From NCBI RefSeq assembly GCF_016792905.1, contig NZ_JAEULP010000070.1, forward strand, positions 1-45,759: a stretch of DNA of 45,759 bases. The letters run 5' to 3'. The translations under genes were made by a program, and so were the position numbers. The notes under the pieces were generated by a model. It was not told the DNA's origin. It saw only the letters and a program-made list of their open reading frames with translations, and made no database searches. The DNA comes from Tabrizicola sp. Its GTDB lineage: Bacteria > Pseudomonadota > Alphaproteobacteria > Rhodobacterales > Rhodobacteraceae. Shown here one piece after another: positions 22,116 through 32,624 of the stretch. Within the stretch, counting starts at the first letter, position 1, and each line of letters opens with the position of its first letter.

Positions 22116-23167
22116 TCGTATTCCTCCAGAAGCAGCATCCGCCGCCAGTCCTCCAGGCCCACTCCGGCGACGAATTCGGAGTGGAAGCCTTCCCAATGCA
22201 CCTGCTCCCATTGCGGGACGATGCCCCGGATCTCGGCCGGGCATTTGCGGATCAGCTCGGCATAGGCCGATTCCAGCAGGCGATATCCCGAGGTTTCCGA
22301 GACCTTGTAGCGCGGATGCGGCGCGATCAGCCCGTCTTCCACCATCGCCGCATCCAGCACGTCAGACATCTGGTGCAGCAGTTCCAGCTTCCGCTCCCAG
22401 CCTGTCGACAGCTTCGGTGCTTCCTCGACAATCGTAGCCAGCCGCGCGCCCATCCGGGGCAGGCGGTGGAACATTACCGTCAGCCATTTGTCGTAAGGAT
22501 AGTATTGCCGGTCCAGCAGGAAGGCCATCTGCACCCCCCAGCGCAAAGACCGCGCGAAGGTCGTGTTGGCATACAGCTCATTGTCGCGCAGCAGAGCCCG
22601 CTTCAGTGCATAGACTCCCATGCCACTGAAGTACCGACACCAATGGGCCAGCCGCCGCAATCTGACCTCTTCGGGGTAGTAGCCGTTCAGCGCCGCCCGC
22701 ACCGCCGAGAACCGGCCGGAGGGGTCATGCCAGACCTCTCCGGCGACGATGTGTATGATGTCTTCCTCGGGGATCGCCAGCCATTCCGAATAACTGTTCG
22801 GTGGATGGTCCAGCCCGATGGTCGACCGCAGGTGTTGCTCCAGCGACCCCAGCGCCACGCCTTTGGTCCGGGTATAGCCCTCGCGCAACTCGCGTCCGCG
22901 CCAACTGGCCGGTAGCCCCTCGGCCAGCGCGTCCTCGATCGTCGGCCCGCGCGCCGCCATCACCGCTTCGGGCAGCAGCACATTCACCCGCAGCCCGAAA
23001 TGGTGGTCCGTCGAATATTCATCATCCAGCCGCAGCACCTCGGAGCCATAGCCGAACACCCCCGCCGCCATCTGCACCGTCTCGAACGGGAAGCGGGCGG
23101 CCAGCAGGGGCAGCACCACCTCGTCCCAGAAGGCATGGCTTTCGTCGATGATCGAGTGCTGTGTCAT
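22112..23167 (-). CDS. DUF4037 nucleotidyltransferase-like protein in the rhamnose operon
   Basis: The 351-residue protein matches DUF4037 as I recall it: an N-terminal nucleotidyltransferase-like segment GYGSEVLRLDDEYSTDHHFG at residues 39-58 (the GS pair and acidic cluster resemble the GS...DxD metal site of pol-beta-type transferases) and a helical second half with WCRYFSGMGVYALKRALLRD and RQYYPYDKWLTVMFHRLPR. Its substrate is unknown. It follows rhaI by 27 bases and overlaps the UroD-like gene by four. Its presence between rhamnose isomerase and a rhamnosidase suggests a role with a rhamnose-containing compound, but that is inference only. Confidence 0.78.
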   Translation of the reverse strand: MTQHSIIDESHAFWDEVVLPLLAARFPFETVQMAAGVFGYGSEVLRLDDEYSTDHHFGLRVNVLLPEAVMAARGPTIEDALAEGLPASWRGRELREGYTRTKGVALGSLEQHLRSTIGLDHPPNSYSEWLAIPEEDIIHIVAGEVWHDPSGRFSAVRAALNGYYPEEVRLRRLAHWCRYFSGMGVYALKRALLRDNELYANTTFARSLRWGVQMAFLLDRQYYPYDKWLTVMFHRLPRMGARLATIVEEAPKLSTGWERKLELLHQMSDVLDAAMVEDGLIAPHPRYKVSETSGYRLLESAYAELIRKCPAEIRGIVPQWEQVHWEGFHSEFVAGVGLEDWRRMLLLEEYE

Positions 23168-23194
23168 CCGCCCGGCCTCCCCTCCGGCACGAAG

Positions 23195-24481
23195 TCAGAC
23201 GATGCCGGACGAAGACCCCTTCACCTCCGGCCGCTCCTTCGCCACCCGGTCCCGGTAGCCCGAGCTGCGATAGGCCGCGATGGGATCATAGGCCCCGCCC
23301 GCCCTGATCCGCGCTTCCGCCAGGATCGGCGAGACATCGGTCAGGAACCCGGCCTTCAGTGTTCGATGCGCCGCCATCACGTCATTTGCGTCCTGCGCCT
23401 CGGCCAGCGCCTTCCGGTCGACCAGCGAGGCCTGCACATAGGCCCGCGCGATCTCCACCGCCGACCCCATCAGGCTTTCGATCGGATCGGTCACGTTGTG
23501 GCTTTGGTCGATCATGTAGCTGGGGTTGAACCCCTTGGCCCCCCGCAACTCCGCCTCGACCAGTTCGTTGAAGACCAGGAACAGCCGGAACGGATCGACC
23601 GAGCCCGAATCCAAATCATCGTCGCCATACTTCGAATCGTTGAAGTGGAACCCAGCCAGCCTTCCCACATGCACCAGCCGCGCCACGATCTGCTCGATGT
23701 TTACATTTGGCGCGTGGTGGCCGAGGTCCACCAGGCATTTCGCCTTCGGGCCAAGGTGCTGCGCCGCCATCAGCGATGAACCCCAGTCGGAAATTACCGT
23801 CGAATAGAAGGCCGGCTCATACATCTTGTGCTCGATGAACATCGCCATGTTCGCCGGAAGCGCCGCATAGACCTGCTCCATCGCCGACAGGTAGCTCTCG
23901 AACATCCCGCCAAGGCTCTGCTGCCCGGCGAAGTTGGTCCCGTCGCCGATCCAGACCGTCAACGCAGGCGCACCCAGGGCCTTGCCGATCTCGATGCACT
24001 CGATGTTGTGCGCTACCGCCTGCGCGCGGGTATCCGAACGGGTGTTCGCCAGCGACCCGTAGCGGTAGCTCAACCCCTGATCCGCCTGATCCTGGAAGGT
24101 GTTGGAGTTCACCGCATCGAACCCCAGCCCATACTGCGCCGCTTCCTGCCGCAGCGCGTTGTAGTCGGACACCTTGTCCCACGGGATATGCGGCGAAACC
24201 GTCCGGGTTCCGCGCGTCAGCTCTTGGATCACCCCGCAATCGGCCAGCTTGTCATGGATGTTCCGCGGCTCACCCCGCCCCGGGAACCGCGCGAACCGCG
24301 TGCCCCCGGTCCCCACACCCCAGGTCGGCACGGCGACCGACCAGCCCATCGCGCGTGTCACCACGGCCTCGATATCCACCCCGCGACGGGCAAGTTTCCG
24401 CCCCAAAGCCCCGAACTCGTCCTGATGCGCGGCCTTCGCGGCATCGTTCAGCGACCCGACCAGATCTTCGGAAACCAGCAT
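23195..24481 (-). CDS. rhaI: L-rhamnose isomerase, RhaI type
   Basis: This 428-residue TIM-barrel isomerase resembles the Pseudomonas stutzeri/rhizobial RhaI type rather than E. coli RhaA. Recognisable segments are SVAVPTWGVGTGGTRFARFP, IWIGDGTNF-like VWIGDGTNFAGQQS, FIEHKMYEPAFYSTVISDWG, VDLGHHAPNVNIEQIVA, and FHFNDSKYGDDDLD, which supply the Glu, Asp and His metal ligands. It converts L-rhamnose to L-rhamnulose. The ATG at 24481 is preferred over GTG at 24487 because it is better spaced from AGGGGG. It follows rhaD by nine bases. Confidence 0.95.
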   Translation of the reverse strand: MLVSEDLVGSLNDAAKAAHQDEFGALGRKLARRGVDIEAVVTRAMGWSVAVPTWGVGTGGTRFARFPGRGEPRNIHDKLADCGVIQELTRGTRTVSPHIPWDKVSDYNALRQEAAQYGLGFDAVNSNTFQDQADQGLSYRYGSLANTRSDTRAQAVAHNIECIEIGKALGAPALTVWIGDGTNFAGQQSLGGMFESYLSAMEQVYAALPANMAMFIEHKMYEPAFYSTVISDWGSSLMAAQHLGPKAKCLVDLGHHAPNVNIEQIVARLVHVGRLAGFHFNDSKYGDDDLDSGSVDPFRLFLVFNELVEAELRGAKGFNPSYMIDQSHNVTDPIESLMGSAVEIARAYVQASLVDRKALAEAQDANDVMAAHRTLKAGFLTDVSPILAEARIRAGGAYDPIAAYRSSGYRDRVAKERPEVKGSSSGIV

Positions 24482-24490
24482 CCCCACCCC

Positions 24491-26560
24491 CTAGCGCGTG
24501 AAGGACACGGCATTGCCCGCGTCCACGTTCAGGAAATTCCCCGTCGACTTGTTCGACAGGTCGGAGGCGAAGAAATAGACCCCCTCGGCGATGTCCTCGG
24601 GGAAGACCGACCGCTGCAAGAGGCTCCGCTTGCGGTAATGCTCCTCCAGATCGGTGACGGCGATCTTGTTCGACGCCGCGCGCTGTTCCGACCACTCGCC
24701 CTTCCAGATCTTCGAGCCGCGCAACACCGCGTCCGGGTTCACCACATTGACCCTGATCCCCAGCGGTGCCCCCTCCAGCGCCATGCAGCGCGCCAGATGA
24801 ATCTCCGCCGCCTTCGCTGTGCAATAGGCGCTGGCTCCCGGCGACGCCGCCACCCCGTTCTTCGACGAGATGAACACCATCGACCCTCCGATACCCTGCG
24901 CCTTCAGCACCCGATAGCCCTCGCGCCCGACCAGGAAGTAGCCGGTGGACAGGATGTCCATCGTCTTGTTCCACATGGCGAGGGTGGTATCCTCAACCGC
25001 CGCCGCGGACGTGATCCCGGCGTTGTTCACCAGCACGTCCAGCCCGCCGTACTCGCCGACCGTATACTCCACCGCCGCGATGACCGCCGCCTCGGAGGTC
25101 ACGTCCATCACCACGCCCCGCACCATGTCGCGGCCATAGCGTTTGCCGAACCCCGCCACGACCTCGTCCAGCGCGGTCTGGTCGATGTCGGCCAGCACCA
25201 CGTTGCAGCCCTCGCGCAGCAGGCGTTCGGCAGAGGCCGAGCCGATTCCCCCCGCACCGCCGGTGATGAAGGCAACCCGCCCCGCCATCGGCTTCGGTTT
25301 CGGCATCCGCTGCAGCTTGGCCTCCTCCAGCAGCCAGTATTCGATGTCGAAAGCCTCCTGCTCCGGCAGGCCCTGATACTGGGAAACCCCGGAAGCCCCC
25401 CGCATCACGTTGATCGCGTTGACGTAGAACTCCGCCGAAATCCGCGCCGTCGCCTTGTCCTTGGCAAAGGACAGCATCCCCACGCCGGGCACGAGGTAGA
25501 TCACAGCGTTCGGGTCGCGCATGGCGGGGGAATTCGGCCGCTTGCAGCGGTCATAATAGGCCGCGTAATCCGCGCGATAGCCGACGATCAGCCCATCCAG
25601 CGCAGCCGCATCGGCCTCGGCGGGCACGACCAAGGGCTTGATCTTCGTCCGCAGGAAGTGATCGGGGCAGGACGTCCCCATCGGCGCCAGATGATCCAAC
25701 GAACGAGAGTTCACAAACTCCAGCACCTCCGGCGCATCGGTGAAGTGACCCACCATATGCGCGCCTTGCGAGATGCGCCCCCGGATCAGCGGCATCAGCC
25801 GCCGCGCCGTGGCCTTCCGGTCCTCCGCAGGCAATGCAAGCACCTTCTCGCCGCCAAACACCGGGCGCTTCACGTTCGCGTCCAGCCAGACCGCCGCCTT
25901 GTTGATCATCTCCAGCGTGAGCAGGTAACAGTCCTTCGCCGTGTCCGCCCAGGTGAACAGCCCATGCTGCCCCAGCACGACGCCTTTCAGCTTCGGGTTA
26001 TCCTCCGCCATCCGACCCAGCTTGATGCCAAGGTCAATCCCCGGCCGCTGCCACGGCAGATAGCCCAGTTCGCCGCCGAAAATCTCCTGCGTCAGCCGCA
26101 CCTGATCCGCACTCGCGGCAATCGCGATCACCGCATCGGAATGCACATGGTCGACATGGGCCTTCGGCACGAAGCCATGCAGCCAGGTGTCAATCGACGG
26201 CGCGCGCGGGTTCAGGTTGAAGATCGTATGCCCCAGCGCCTCGACCATCGCGTCTTCCTGGTCCAGCCCCCGGTATTGCCCACGCAACTGCATCAGCTTG
26301 GTCATGTACAGCGTCGCGAACCCGTCCAGCTTCATCGACCCGATGTCGCCGCCCGAGCCCTTGACCCACAGCACCTCCACCGGCTCACCGCTCAACGGAT
26401 CGGTGGCGGAAACCTTGGCGCTGGTATTCCCGCCGCCGAAGTTGGTGATTCGCAGGTCCGACCCCAGCAGGTTCGAGCGGTAGAGCAGCTTGCCCGGTTC
26501 ATCCAGAGTGGCGGCGTAAGCGTCGTCCCAGAGGGACTTGAGGGCGATTTCCTGGGTCAT
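24491..26560 (-). CDS. rhaD: Bifunctional rhamnulose-1-phosphate aldolase / lactaldehyde dehydrogenase RhaD
   Basis: This 689-residue fusion has a class II aldolase domain (residues 1-400, with NFGGGNTSAKV, VLWVKGSGGDIG and the zinc histidines HVDHVHSD) joined to a short-chain dehydrogenase domain (about 425-689, with VAFITGGAGGIGSASAERLL, NNAGI, and the catalytic YCTAKAAE). The aldolase splits rhamnulose-1-phosphate into dihydroxyacetone phosphate and L-lactaldehyde, and the dehydrogenase half is thought to oxidise lactaldehyde. It is the first gene of the leftward operon, divergent from rhaR, with a good promoter (TTGACT-N16-TATCCT). Confidence 0.95.
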   Translation of the reverse strand: MTQEIALKSLWDDAYAATLDEPGKLLYRSNLLGSDLRITNFGGGNTSAKVSATDPLSGEPVEVLWVKGSGGDIGSMKLDGFATLYMTKLMQLRGQYRGLDQEDAMVEALGHTIFNLNPRAPSIDTWLHGFVPKAHVDHVHSDAVIAIAASADQVRLTQEIFGGELGYLPWQRPGIDLGIKLGRMAEDNPKLKGVVLGQHGLFTWADTAKDCYLLTLEMINKAAVWLDANVKRPVFGGEKVLALPAEDRKATARRLMPLIRGRISQGAHMVGHFTDAPEVLEFVNSRSLDHLAPMGTSCPDHFLRTKIKPLVVPAEADAAALDGLIVGYRADYAAYYDRCKRPNSPAMRDPNAVIYLVPGVGMLSFAKDKATARISAEFYVNAINVMRGASGVSQYQGLPEQEAFDIEYWLLEEAKLQRMPKPKPMAGRVAFITGGAGGIGSASAERLLREGCNVVLADIDQTALDEVVAGFGKRYGRDMVRGVVMDVTSEAAVIAAVEYTVGEYGGLDVLVNNAGITSAAAVEDTTLAMWNKTMDILSTGYFLVGREGYRVLKAQGIGGSMVFISSKNGVAASPGASAYCTAKAAEIHLARCMALEGAPLGIRVNVVNPDAVLRGSKIWKGEWSEQRAASNKIAVTDLEEHYRKRSLLQRSVFPEDIAEGVYFFASDLSNKSTGNFLNVDAGNAVSFTR

Positions 26561-26593
26561 CGGTCCGACTTTGGCTGAAGGGGTTTGTCCCGC

Positions 26594-26621
26594 AGGATAG
26601 GCTGCAAACGCTCACAGTCAA
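26594..26621 (-). promoter_or_regulatory. Promoter of the rhaD operon
   Basis: On the minus strand TTGACT (26616-26621) and TATCCT (26594-26599) are separated by 16 bases, a good sigma-70-like promoter ending about 33 bases before the rhaD start codon. The -35 element overlaps a candidate RhaR half-site. Confidence 0.6.
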
Positions 26622-26685
26622 TCACGAATGCGCATTCTGCGGCGCAGAGACTCTTCCGCGATGCAGCATTGCGATTGTTTATTGA
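26618..26685. promoter_or_regulatory. Candidate RhaR operator pair in the rhaD/rhaR divergent region
   Basis: TCAATCACGAAT (26618-26629, plus strand) and TCAATAAACAAT (26674-26685, minus strand) share TCAATnAnnAAT and face each other as inverted repeats, 56 bases apart. One covers the rhaD -35 element, the other lies just before the rhaR start codon. In rhizobia, RhaR, a DeoR-type protein, is the negative regulator of this divergent region, which fits. Confidence 0.45.
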
Positions 26686-26690
26686 CGGAT

Positions 26691-27518
26691 ATGAGCGACT
26701 CTGACAGCCTTCCACTCATGATGCACGAACGCGAAAGATGGCAGCTGATCCTGACCCGCCTGCGGGACAAGGGGATCGTCCGCGTTGCTGACCTGGTCGG
26801 CGTTACCGGCGCCTCGGTCGCGACCCTGCGCCGTGATCTTGCGAAACTCGAAGACTCCGGCCAGCTGCGCCGCGTCCACGGCGGCGCGGAATCGGTCGCC
26901 TCGGCGCAGACCCCGCTCACCGCGCCCAGCTTCGATGCCAGCCAGACCCTGAACGCCGACCTGAAGCAGGCCGTGGCCCAGGGCGCGGCCAGCCTCTGCC
27001 AGGATGGCGAGTCGATCATCCTGAACGCGGGTTCGACGACCTGGTTCATGGCGCAATGCCTGCGCCAGCACCGGATGCAGGTCCTGACCAACTCCTTCCC
27101 CATCGCGCAGGAACTAATCGCCCATTCCGCGAACCGCGTCGTCCTGCCCGGCGGCGAGCTGTACCGCGAGGCCGGGATCATCCTGTCGCCCTTCGACGAG
27201 GACGCGATCCAGCATTTCGCCGCGTCGAAGATGTTCATGTCCTGCTATTCGGTCACGCCGCTCGGCATCATCGAAAGCGACCCGCTGGTGGCCCGGGCCG
27301 AAGCGAAGCTTCTCAGCCGGACCGAGAAACTGATCGTCGTCGCCGATTCGACCAAGTTCGAGGCGCGCGGCAACATGGTGGTCTGCCCCCTGTCCCGGGT
27401 GACGACGCTTGTCACCGACACCGGCGCGCCACCGCACATGCTGGATCACTTGCGCCAGACCGGCGTCGAGGTGGTCCTGATCGACCCCAGTCAAGCGAAG
27501 GTCCTGACCGCAGCCTGA
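26691..27518 (+). CDS. rhaR: DeoR-family transcriptional regulator RhaR
   Basis: The 275-residue protein has the DeoR N-terminal HTH (about 8-65, with [20 protein letters not shown] and [10 protein letters not shown]) and the DeoRC sensor domain ([43 protein letters not shown]), which binds sugar phosphates in other members. It is the expected repressor of rhamnose catabolism and lies divergent from rhaD and 41 bases before rhaS, as in rhizobia. The ATG at 26691 ([17 protein letters not shown]) is a reasoned choice; 26715 is also possible, and neither has a strong ribosome binding site. Confidence 0.9.
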   Translation: MSDSDSLPLMMHERERWQLILTRLRDKGIVRVADLVGVTGASVATLRRDLAKLEDSGQLRRVHGGAESVASAQTPLTAPSFDASQTLNADLKQAVAQGAASLCQDGESIILNAGSTTWFMAQCLRQHRMQVLTNSFPIAQELIAHSANRVVLPGGELYREAGIILSPFDEDAIQHFAASKMFMSCYSVTPLGIIESDPLVARAEAKLLSRTEKLIVVADSTKFEARGNMVVCPLSRVTTLVTDTGAPPHMLDHLRQTGVEVVLIDPSQAKVLTAA

Positions 27519-27559
27519 GGAGGGGGCGGCAGGCGAAACATAACGGGAGGATACGACCA

Positions 27560-28606
27560 ATGATGATGAAACTGACCGGCCTTGCCCTTGCGGCTGGCCT
27601 TTCCGCCCTGATGGGCTCGACCGCGATGGCAGAACCCGTCACCGCCGCCCCCGGCCAGGCCGTGAACGCGGTTCTTCTGCCCAAGTTCCTCGGCATCCTG
27701 CCCTTCGACCAGGCCAACCGCGGTGCGCAGGAAGCCGCCAAAGAACTGGGTTCCACCGGCACGCTGGAATTCATCGGCCCGACCCCTGAAAACTCCGCCG
27801 CCGGCCAGATCGAGATGCTGACCACCGCGACCACCCAGAAGCAGAACGTGGTCATGCTGTCGAACAACGCGGGCGACCAGATCGCCCCCGCCGCCGAAGC
27901 CGCCGCCGCCGCGGGCACCAAGGTCGTGACCTGGGACAGCCCGATCCCGAACGGCGCGGGGGAATCGTTCTTCGTGGCCCAGGTCGACTTCGGCTCGATC
28001 GGCACGGTGATGGCCGACATGGCCTTCGACCTTGCCGGGGGCGCGGGCGAATTCGCCGTGCTGTCTGCCAGCCCCGACGCCTCGAACCAGAACGCCTGGA
28101 TCGACGCGATGAAGAAGGTCCTGGCGGAAGACGCCAAGTACAAGGACCTGAAACTGGTCGACGTCGTCTACGGCAACGACCAGTCGGAAGAGAGCTACAA
28201 CAAGGCCCTCGGCCTCGTGGACAAATACCCCGACCTCAAGGTCATCATGGCCCCCACCACCGTCGGCATCGTCGCCGCCGCCAAGGCCATGCAGGACGAG
28301 GGTCTGTGCGAGAAGGTCAAGGTCTCCGGCCTCGGGCTGCCTGCCGAAATGGTCAGCTACTCGCTGAACGGCTGCGCCCCGCAGTTCGCGCTGTGGAGCT
28401 TCGTCGACCTCGGCTACCTGACCTATCAGGCCTCCTACGCTTTGGCGACCGGCGCCATCAAGGGCGAAGTCGGTGAGGAATTCACCGCAGGCCGCATGGG
28501 TGCCTTCAAGATCGAGGAAGACCCCGGTCGTCCGGGTGCCAAGCGGGTGCTGATGGGGCCGTTCACCGTCTACACCAAGGACAACGTCGAAGCCGCCGCC
28601 AACTGA
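27560..28606 (+). CDS. rhaS: Rhamnose ABC transporter substrate-binding protein RhaS
   Basis: The 348-residue protein has a clear signal peptide ([20 protein letters not shown], then TAMA|EP) and a periplasmic binding protein type 1 fold ([60 protein letters not shown]). It captures rhamnose in the periplasm for RhaT-P-Q. GGGAGG is nine bases before the ATG; two further ATGs follow directly. It is followed by a stable hairpin that may protect this segment of mRNA and raise its level relative to the other transporter genes. Confidence 0.94.
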   Translation: MMMKLTGLALAAGLSALMGSTAMAEPVTAAPGQAVNAVLLPKFLGILPFDQANRGAQEAAKELGSTGTLEFIGPTPENSAAGQIEMLTTATTQKQNVVMLSNNAGDQIAPAAEAAAAAGTKVVTWDSPIPNGAGESFFVAQVDFGSIGTVMADMAFDLAGGAGEFAVLSASPDASNQNAWIDAMKKVLAEDAKYKDLKLVDVVYGNDQSEESYNKALGLVDKYPDLKVIMAPTTVGIVAAAKAMQDEGLCEKVKVSGLGLPAEMVSYSLNGCAPQFALWSFVDLGYLTYQASYALATGAIKGEVGEEFTAGRMGAFKIEEDPGRPGAKRVLMGPFTVYTKDNVEAAAN

Positions 28607-28626
28607 CGGCCGCTTCACCGCTCCCT

Positions 28627-28649
28627 GGGGGTCGCCCTGCGCGGCCCCC
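28627..28649 (+). terminator. Hairpin between rhaS and rhaT
   Basis: GGGGGTCGC pairs with GCGGCCCCC (nine pairs including one G-U) around a five-base loop. No U-tract follows, so partial termination or 3' end protection of the rhaS transcript is more likely than full termination. Confidence 0.5.
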
Positions 28650-28676
28650 TTCCCCCAACCTATCGGAACCTCGCCC

Positions 28677-30188
<1,512 letters not shown>

Positions 30189-30205
30189 CCGCACGCCCCC
30201 AAGCC

Positions 30206-30240
30206 CTTTCACATTTGCCCAAATATCCCCGCCGGAGGCC
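30206..30240 (-). repeat. Possible dispersed Rhodobacteraceae intergenic element
   Basis: The minus strand reads CCTCCGGCGGGGATATTTGG followed by GCAAATGTGAAAG. I recall sequences of this type (CGGGGATATTTGGGCAAAGATGA) as repeated elements after genes in Rhodobacteraceae. It lies after rhaT within the operon, in an unusually long intergenic gap. Only one copy is evident in this window. Confidence 0.4.
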
Positions 30241-30252
30241 GTCCGAGCCGGT

Positions 30253-30271
30253 TGCGCGCCCTTCGCGCGCA
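30253..30271 (+). repeat. Short GC hairpin between rhaT and rhaP
   Basis: TGCGCGC-CCTTC-GCGCGCA is a perfect seven-base stem with a five-base loop in the 157-base gap between rhaT and rhaP. No T-run follows. It may attenuate or stabilise transcripts. Confidence 0.4.
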
Positions 30272-30345
30272 GAGGCGAGACAAAAGGCTTGCGCGTCAGC
30301 GCTCAATTCGAAAACCGCCTCAACCCGCGTGACCGGAGGCCGAGA

Positions 30346-31353
30346 ATGACCGGCCTCCTCACCCGCGCCTCGCCGCAGACCCTGCGCCTTCTGGCCCTCG
30401 GCCTCGCCCTGCTGGCAACGGTGCTGTTCTTCGCCACCCAGATCGAAGGCTACCTCTCCCCCCGCATGTTCACCCGGATCAGCACCTCCGCCGCCGTGGT
30501 GCTGCCCATTGCGGTCGGGCAGGCCATCGTTATCATGACCCGCAACATCGACCTTTCCGCCGGGTCGGTGATGGGCGTCACCGCCTACATGACCGGGCAG
30601 CTCCTCGGCGCGATGCCCGAGTTGCACCCGATCCTCGCGGTCCTTTTCTGCATGGCGCTTGGCGCGGGCTTCGGCGCGCTGAACGGGATCATCATCGCCT
30701 TCGGCCGCGTCCCCTCGATCATCGTCACCCTCGGCACGCTGGCCCTCTACCGCAGCTTCCTCGTCGAATGGTCCGACGCCAAGACCATCACCACCGCCAG
30801 CCTTCCGCAATGGCTGGTCGACCTGCCTTCCGCCAACGCCTTCTCGGTCGGTGGGCTGGATGTCCGCGTCACCGTCCTGATCGCGCTGGCCGCCTGCCTC
30901 GTCAGCGGCCTCGCCCTCACCTTCCTGCGCCCCGCCCGCCGATTCTACGCGGTCGGCTCCAACCCCGACGCCGCCGTCATGGCCGGGATCAACGCCCGCC
31001 GCGTGGTCCTGACGGCCTTCATCATCAGTGGAGCCTTCGCAGGCCTCTCCGGCTTCCTGTTCCTGGCCAAGTTCGGCAACATCACCGTCGTCGCGGGCCT
31101 CGGGTTCGAACTCAAGGCCATCGCCGCTGTTGTCGTCGGCGGCGTCTCGATCATGGGCGGCTCCGGCTCGATGATCGGCGTCCTGATGGGCGCGCTCCTC
31201 GTCGACACCATCGACAACTCGCTCACCCGCTGGGCCGTGATCAGCGAATTCTGGCGCGACGCGCTCCTCGGTGGCCTGATCATGGCCGCCGTCACCCTCG
31301 ACACGCTCGCCAGCCGCCAGCTGACCCGTCTTCGGAAAGGGAGCAGCCAATGA
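30346..31353 (+). CDS. rhaP: Rhamnose ABC transporter permease RhaP
   Basis: This 335-residue membrane protein has eight to ten hydrophobic segments and belongs to the RbsC-like permease family: [20 protein letters not shown] near 66, [20 protein letters not shown] near 124, [16 protein letters not shown] near 204, and [20 protein letters not shown] near 265. It forms half of the rhamnose channel with RhaQ. The ATG at 30346 is chosen because of the GGAGGC site seven bases upstream and the normal N-terminus. Its stop overlaps the rhaQ start. Confidence 0.93.
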   Translation: MTGLLTRASPQTLRLLALGLALLATVLFFATQIEGYLSPRMFTRISTSAAVVLPIAVGQAIVIMTRNIDLSAGSVMGVTAYMTGQLLGAMPELHPILAVLFCMALGAGFGALNGIIIAFGRVPSIIVTLGTLALYRSFLVEWSDAKTITTASLPQWLVDLPSANAFSVGGLDVRVTVLIALAACLVSGLALTFLRPARRFYAVGSNPDAAVMAGINARRVVLTAFIISGAFAGLSGFLFLAKFGNITVVAGLGFELKAIAAVVVGGVSIMGGSGSMIGVLMGALLVDTIDNSLTRWAVISEFWRDALLGGLIMAAVTLDTLASRQLTRLRKGSSQ

Positions 31354-32306
31354 CCCGCTTCCTCACCCCCTGGGAAACCGGCCTCCTCGCCGTCTTCCTT
31401 GCCACCCTTGCGCTCAACACCGCCTTCGCGCCCGAATTCCTGACGGTCCAGAACCAGATCAACCTCTTCCAGCTGTCGATCGAGAAGATCATCGTCGCCT
31501 TGGTCATGACCCTCGTGATCATCAACGCCGAGATCGACCTCTCCGTCGCCTCGATCATGGGCCTCTCCGCCGCGCTTTTCGGTTCTCTCGTCAACGCGGG
31601 CACCCCCGGAGGCCTCGCCATCCTGATCTGCCTTGCCGCAGGCCTCGTCGCGGGCCTCGTCAACGCCATCCTCGTTGCCCGCGTCGGCATCCCCTCGCTG
31701 GTCGTCACCCTTGCCATGCTGATCGGCTTCCGCGGTCTTGCGCGCGTCCTCGTCAAGGACAACTCGCTCGGCAACTTCCCCGCCTGGTTCACCGACCTCG
31801 GCCAGAAGGGCATCCTCGGTCCGATCCCCCTCGCCATCCTCCTCTTCTTCGTCCTCCTCCTCCTCCTCGGAATGACCCTCCACCGTTCCAGCTTCGGGCG
31901 TCAGGTCATCGTCATCGGCACCAATGCCGAGGTCGCCCGCTTCTCCGGCCTGAACGTGGCGCGGGTGAAGACGGTGCTCTTCCTCCTCTCCGCCCTGATC
32001 TCCGCCCTCTGCGGCCTCCTCTACGCCGCCCGCCTCGGCTCCGTCCGCGGCGACACCGCCTTCGGGTTCGAGCTTGACATCATCACCATGGTTCTTCTGG
32101 GCGGGGTCAGCATCTTCGGCGGCAAGGGCAGCATGACCGGCGTGTTCCTCTCGATCCTGATCATCCTGAACCTGCGGAACGGCATGGGCCTGATGAACAT
32201 CACCGGACACATGCAGACCGGGGTGATCGGCATCCTCCTCATCGCCTCGGTCCTCCTCCCCAACCTCCTGGCCGATCTCCGCGCCAGCAGACGAAAGGAC
32301 GCCTGA
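31350..32306 (+). CDS. rhaQ: Rhamnose ABC transporter permease RhaQ
   Basis: The 318-residue permease of the same RbsC-like family has the matching landmarks [57 protein letters not shown] and [21 protein letters not shown] remarkably hydrophobic stretch ([15 protein letters not shown]) lies near 165. It pairs with RhaP to form the membrane channel. The ATG at 31350 overlaps the rhaP stop by four bases, and the gene ends in the TGATG overlap with rhaM, so translation of all three is coupled. Confidence 0.93.
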   Translation: MTRFLTPWETGLLAVFLATLALNTAFAPEFLTVQNQINLFQLSIEKIIVALVMTLVIINAEIDLSVASIMGLSAALFGSLVNAGTPGGLAILICLAAGLVAGLVNAILVARVGIPSLVVTLAMLIGFRGLARVLVKDNSLGNFPAWFTDLGQKGILGPIPLAILLFFVLLLLLGMTLHRSSFGRQVIVIGTNAEVARFSGLNVARVKTVLFLLSALISALCGLLYAARLGSVRGDTAFGFELDIITMVLLGGVSIFGGKGSMTGVFLSILIILNLRNGMGLMNITGHMQTGVIGILLIASVLLPNLLADLRASRRKDA

Positions 32307-32620
32307 TGCAGCGCCACGCCTTCAAGATGCGCCTGAACCCGGGGATGGAGGCCGAATACACCCGCCGCCACGACGCGATCTGGCCGGACCTCGTGCAGCT
32401 TCTGAAGGACACCGGTATCTCGAACTACTCGATCCACCTGGACCGTGAGACGATGACCCTCTTCGGCTACCTCGAACGCCGCGACGACCACACAATGGAC
32501 GACCTGCCAAACCAGCCGGTGATGAAACGCTGGTGGGCCCACATGGGCGACATCATGGCCACGAACCCAGACGGCTCCCCAATCGCGATCCCGCTCGCCG
32601 AGACCTTCTACATGGCCTGA
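32306..32620 (+). CDS. rhaM: L-rhamnose mutarotase
   Basis: This 104-residue protein matches the RhaM (YiiL/RhaU) family: [20 protein letters not shown] with the catalytic His region RHDx[18 protein letters not shown], and the Trp pair [11 protein letters not shown] near 70. It interconverts alpha and beta anomers of L-rhamnose, speeding the supply of the form used by RhaI. Rhizobial homologues are named rhaU. Its ATG overlaps the rhaQ stop (TGATG). It ends four bases before the stop codon of the convergent kinase gene. Confidence 0.94.
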   Translation: MQRHAFKMRLNPGMEAEYTRRHDAIWPDLVQLLKDTGISNYSIHLDRETMTLFGYLERRDDHTMDDLPNQPVMKRWWAHMGDIMATNPDGSPIAIPLAETFYMA

Positions 32621-32624
32621 CCGC

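Noticed and set aside
23828-26578. 916-codon open frame on the plus strand across rhaI and rhaD
   Set aside because: Antisense to rhaD and rhaI with Arg/His/Pro-rich shadow composition and no recognisable motif.
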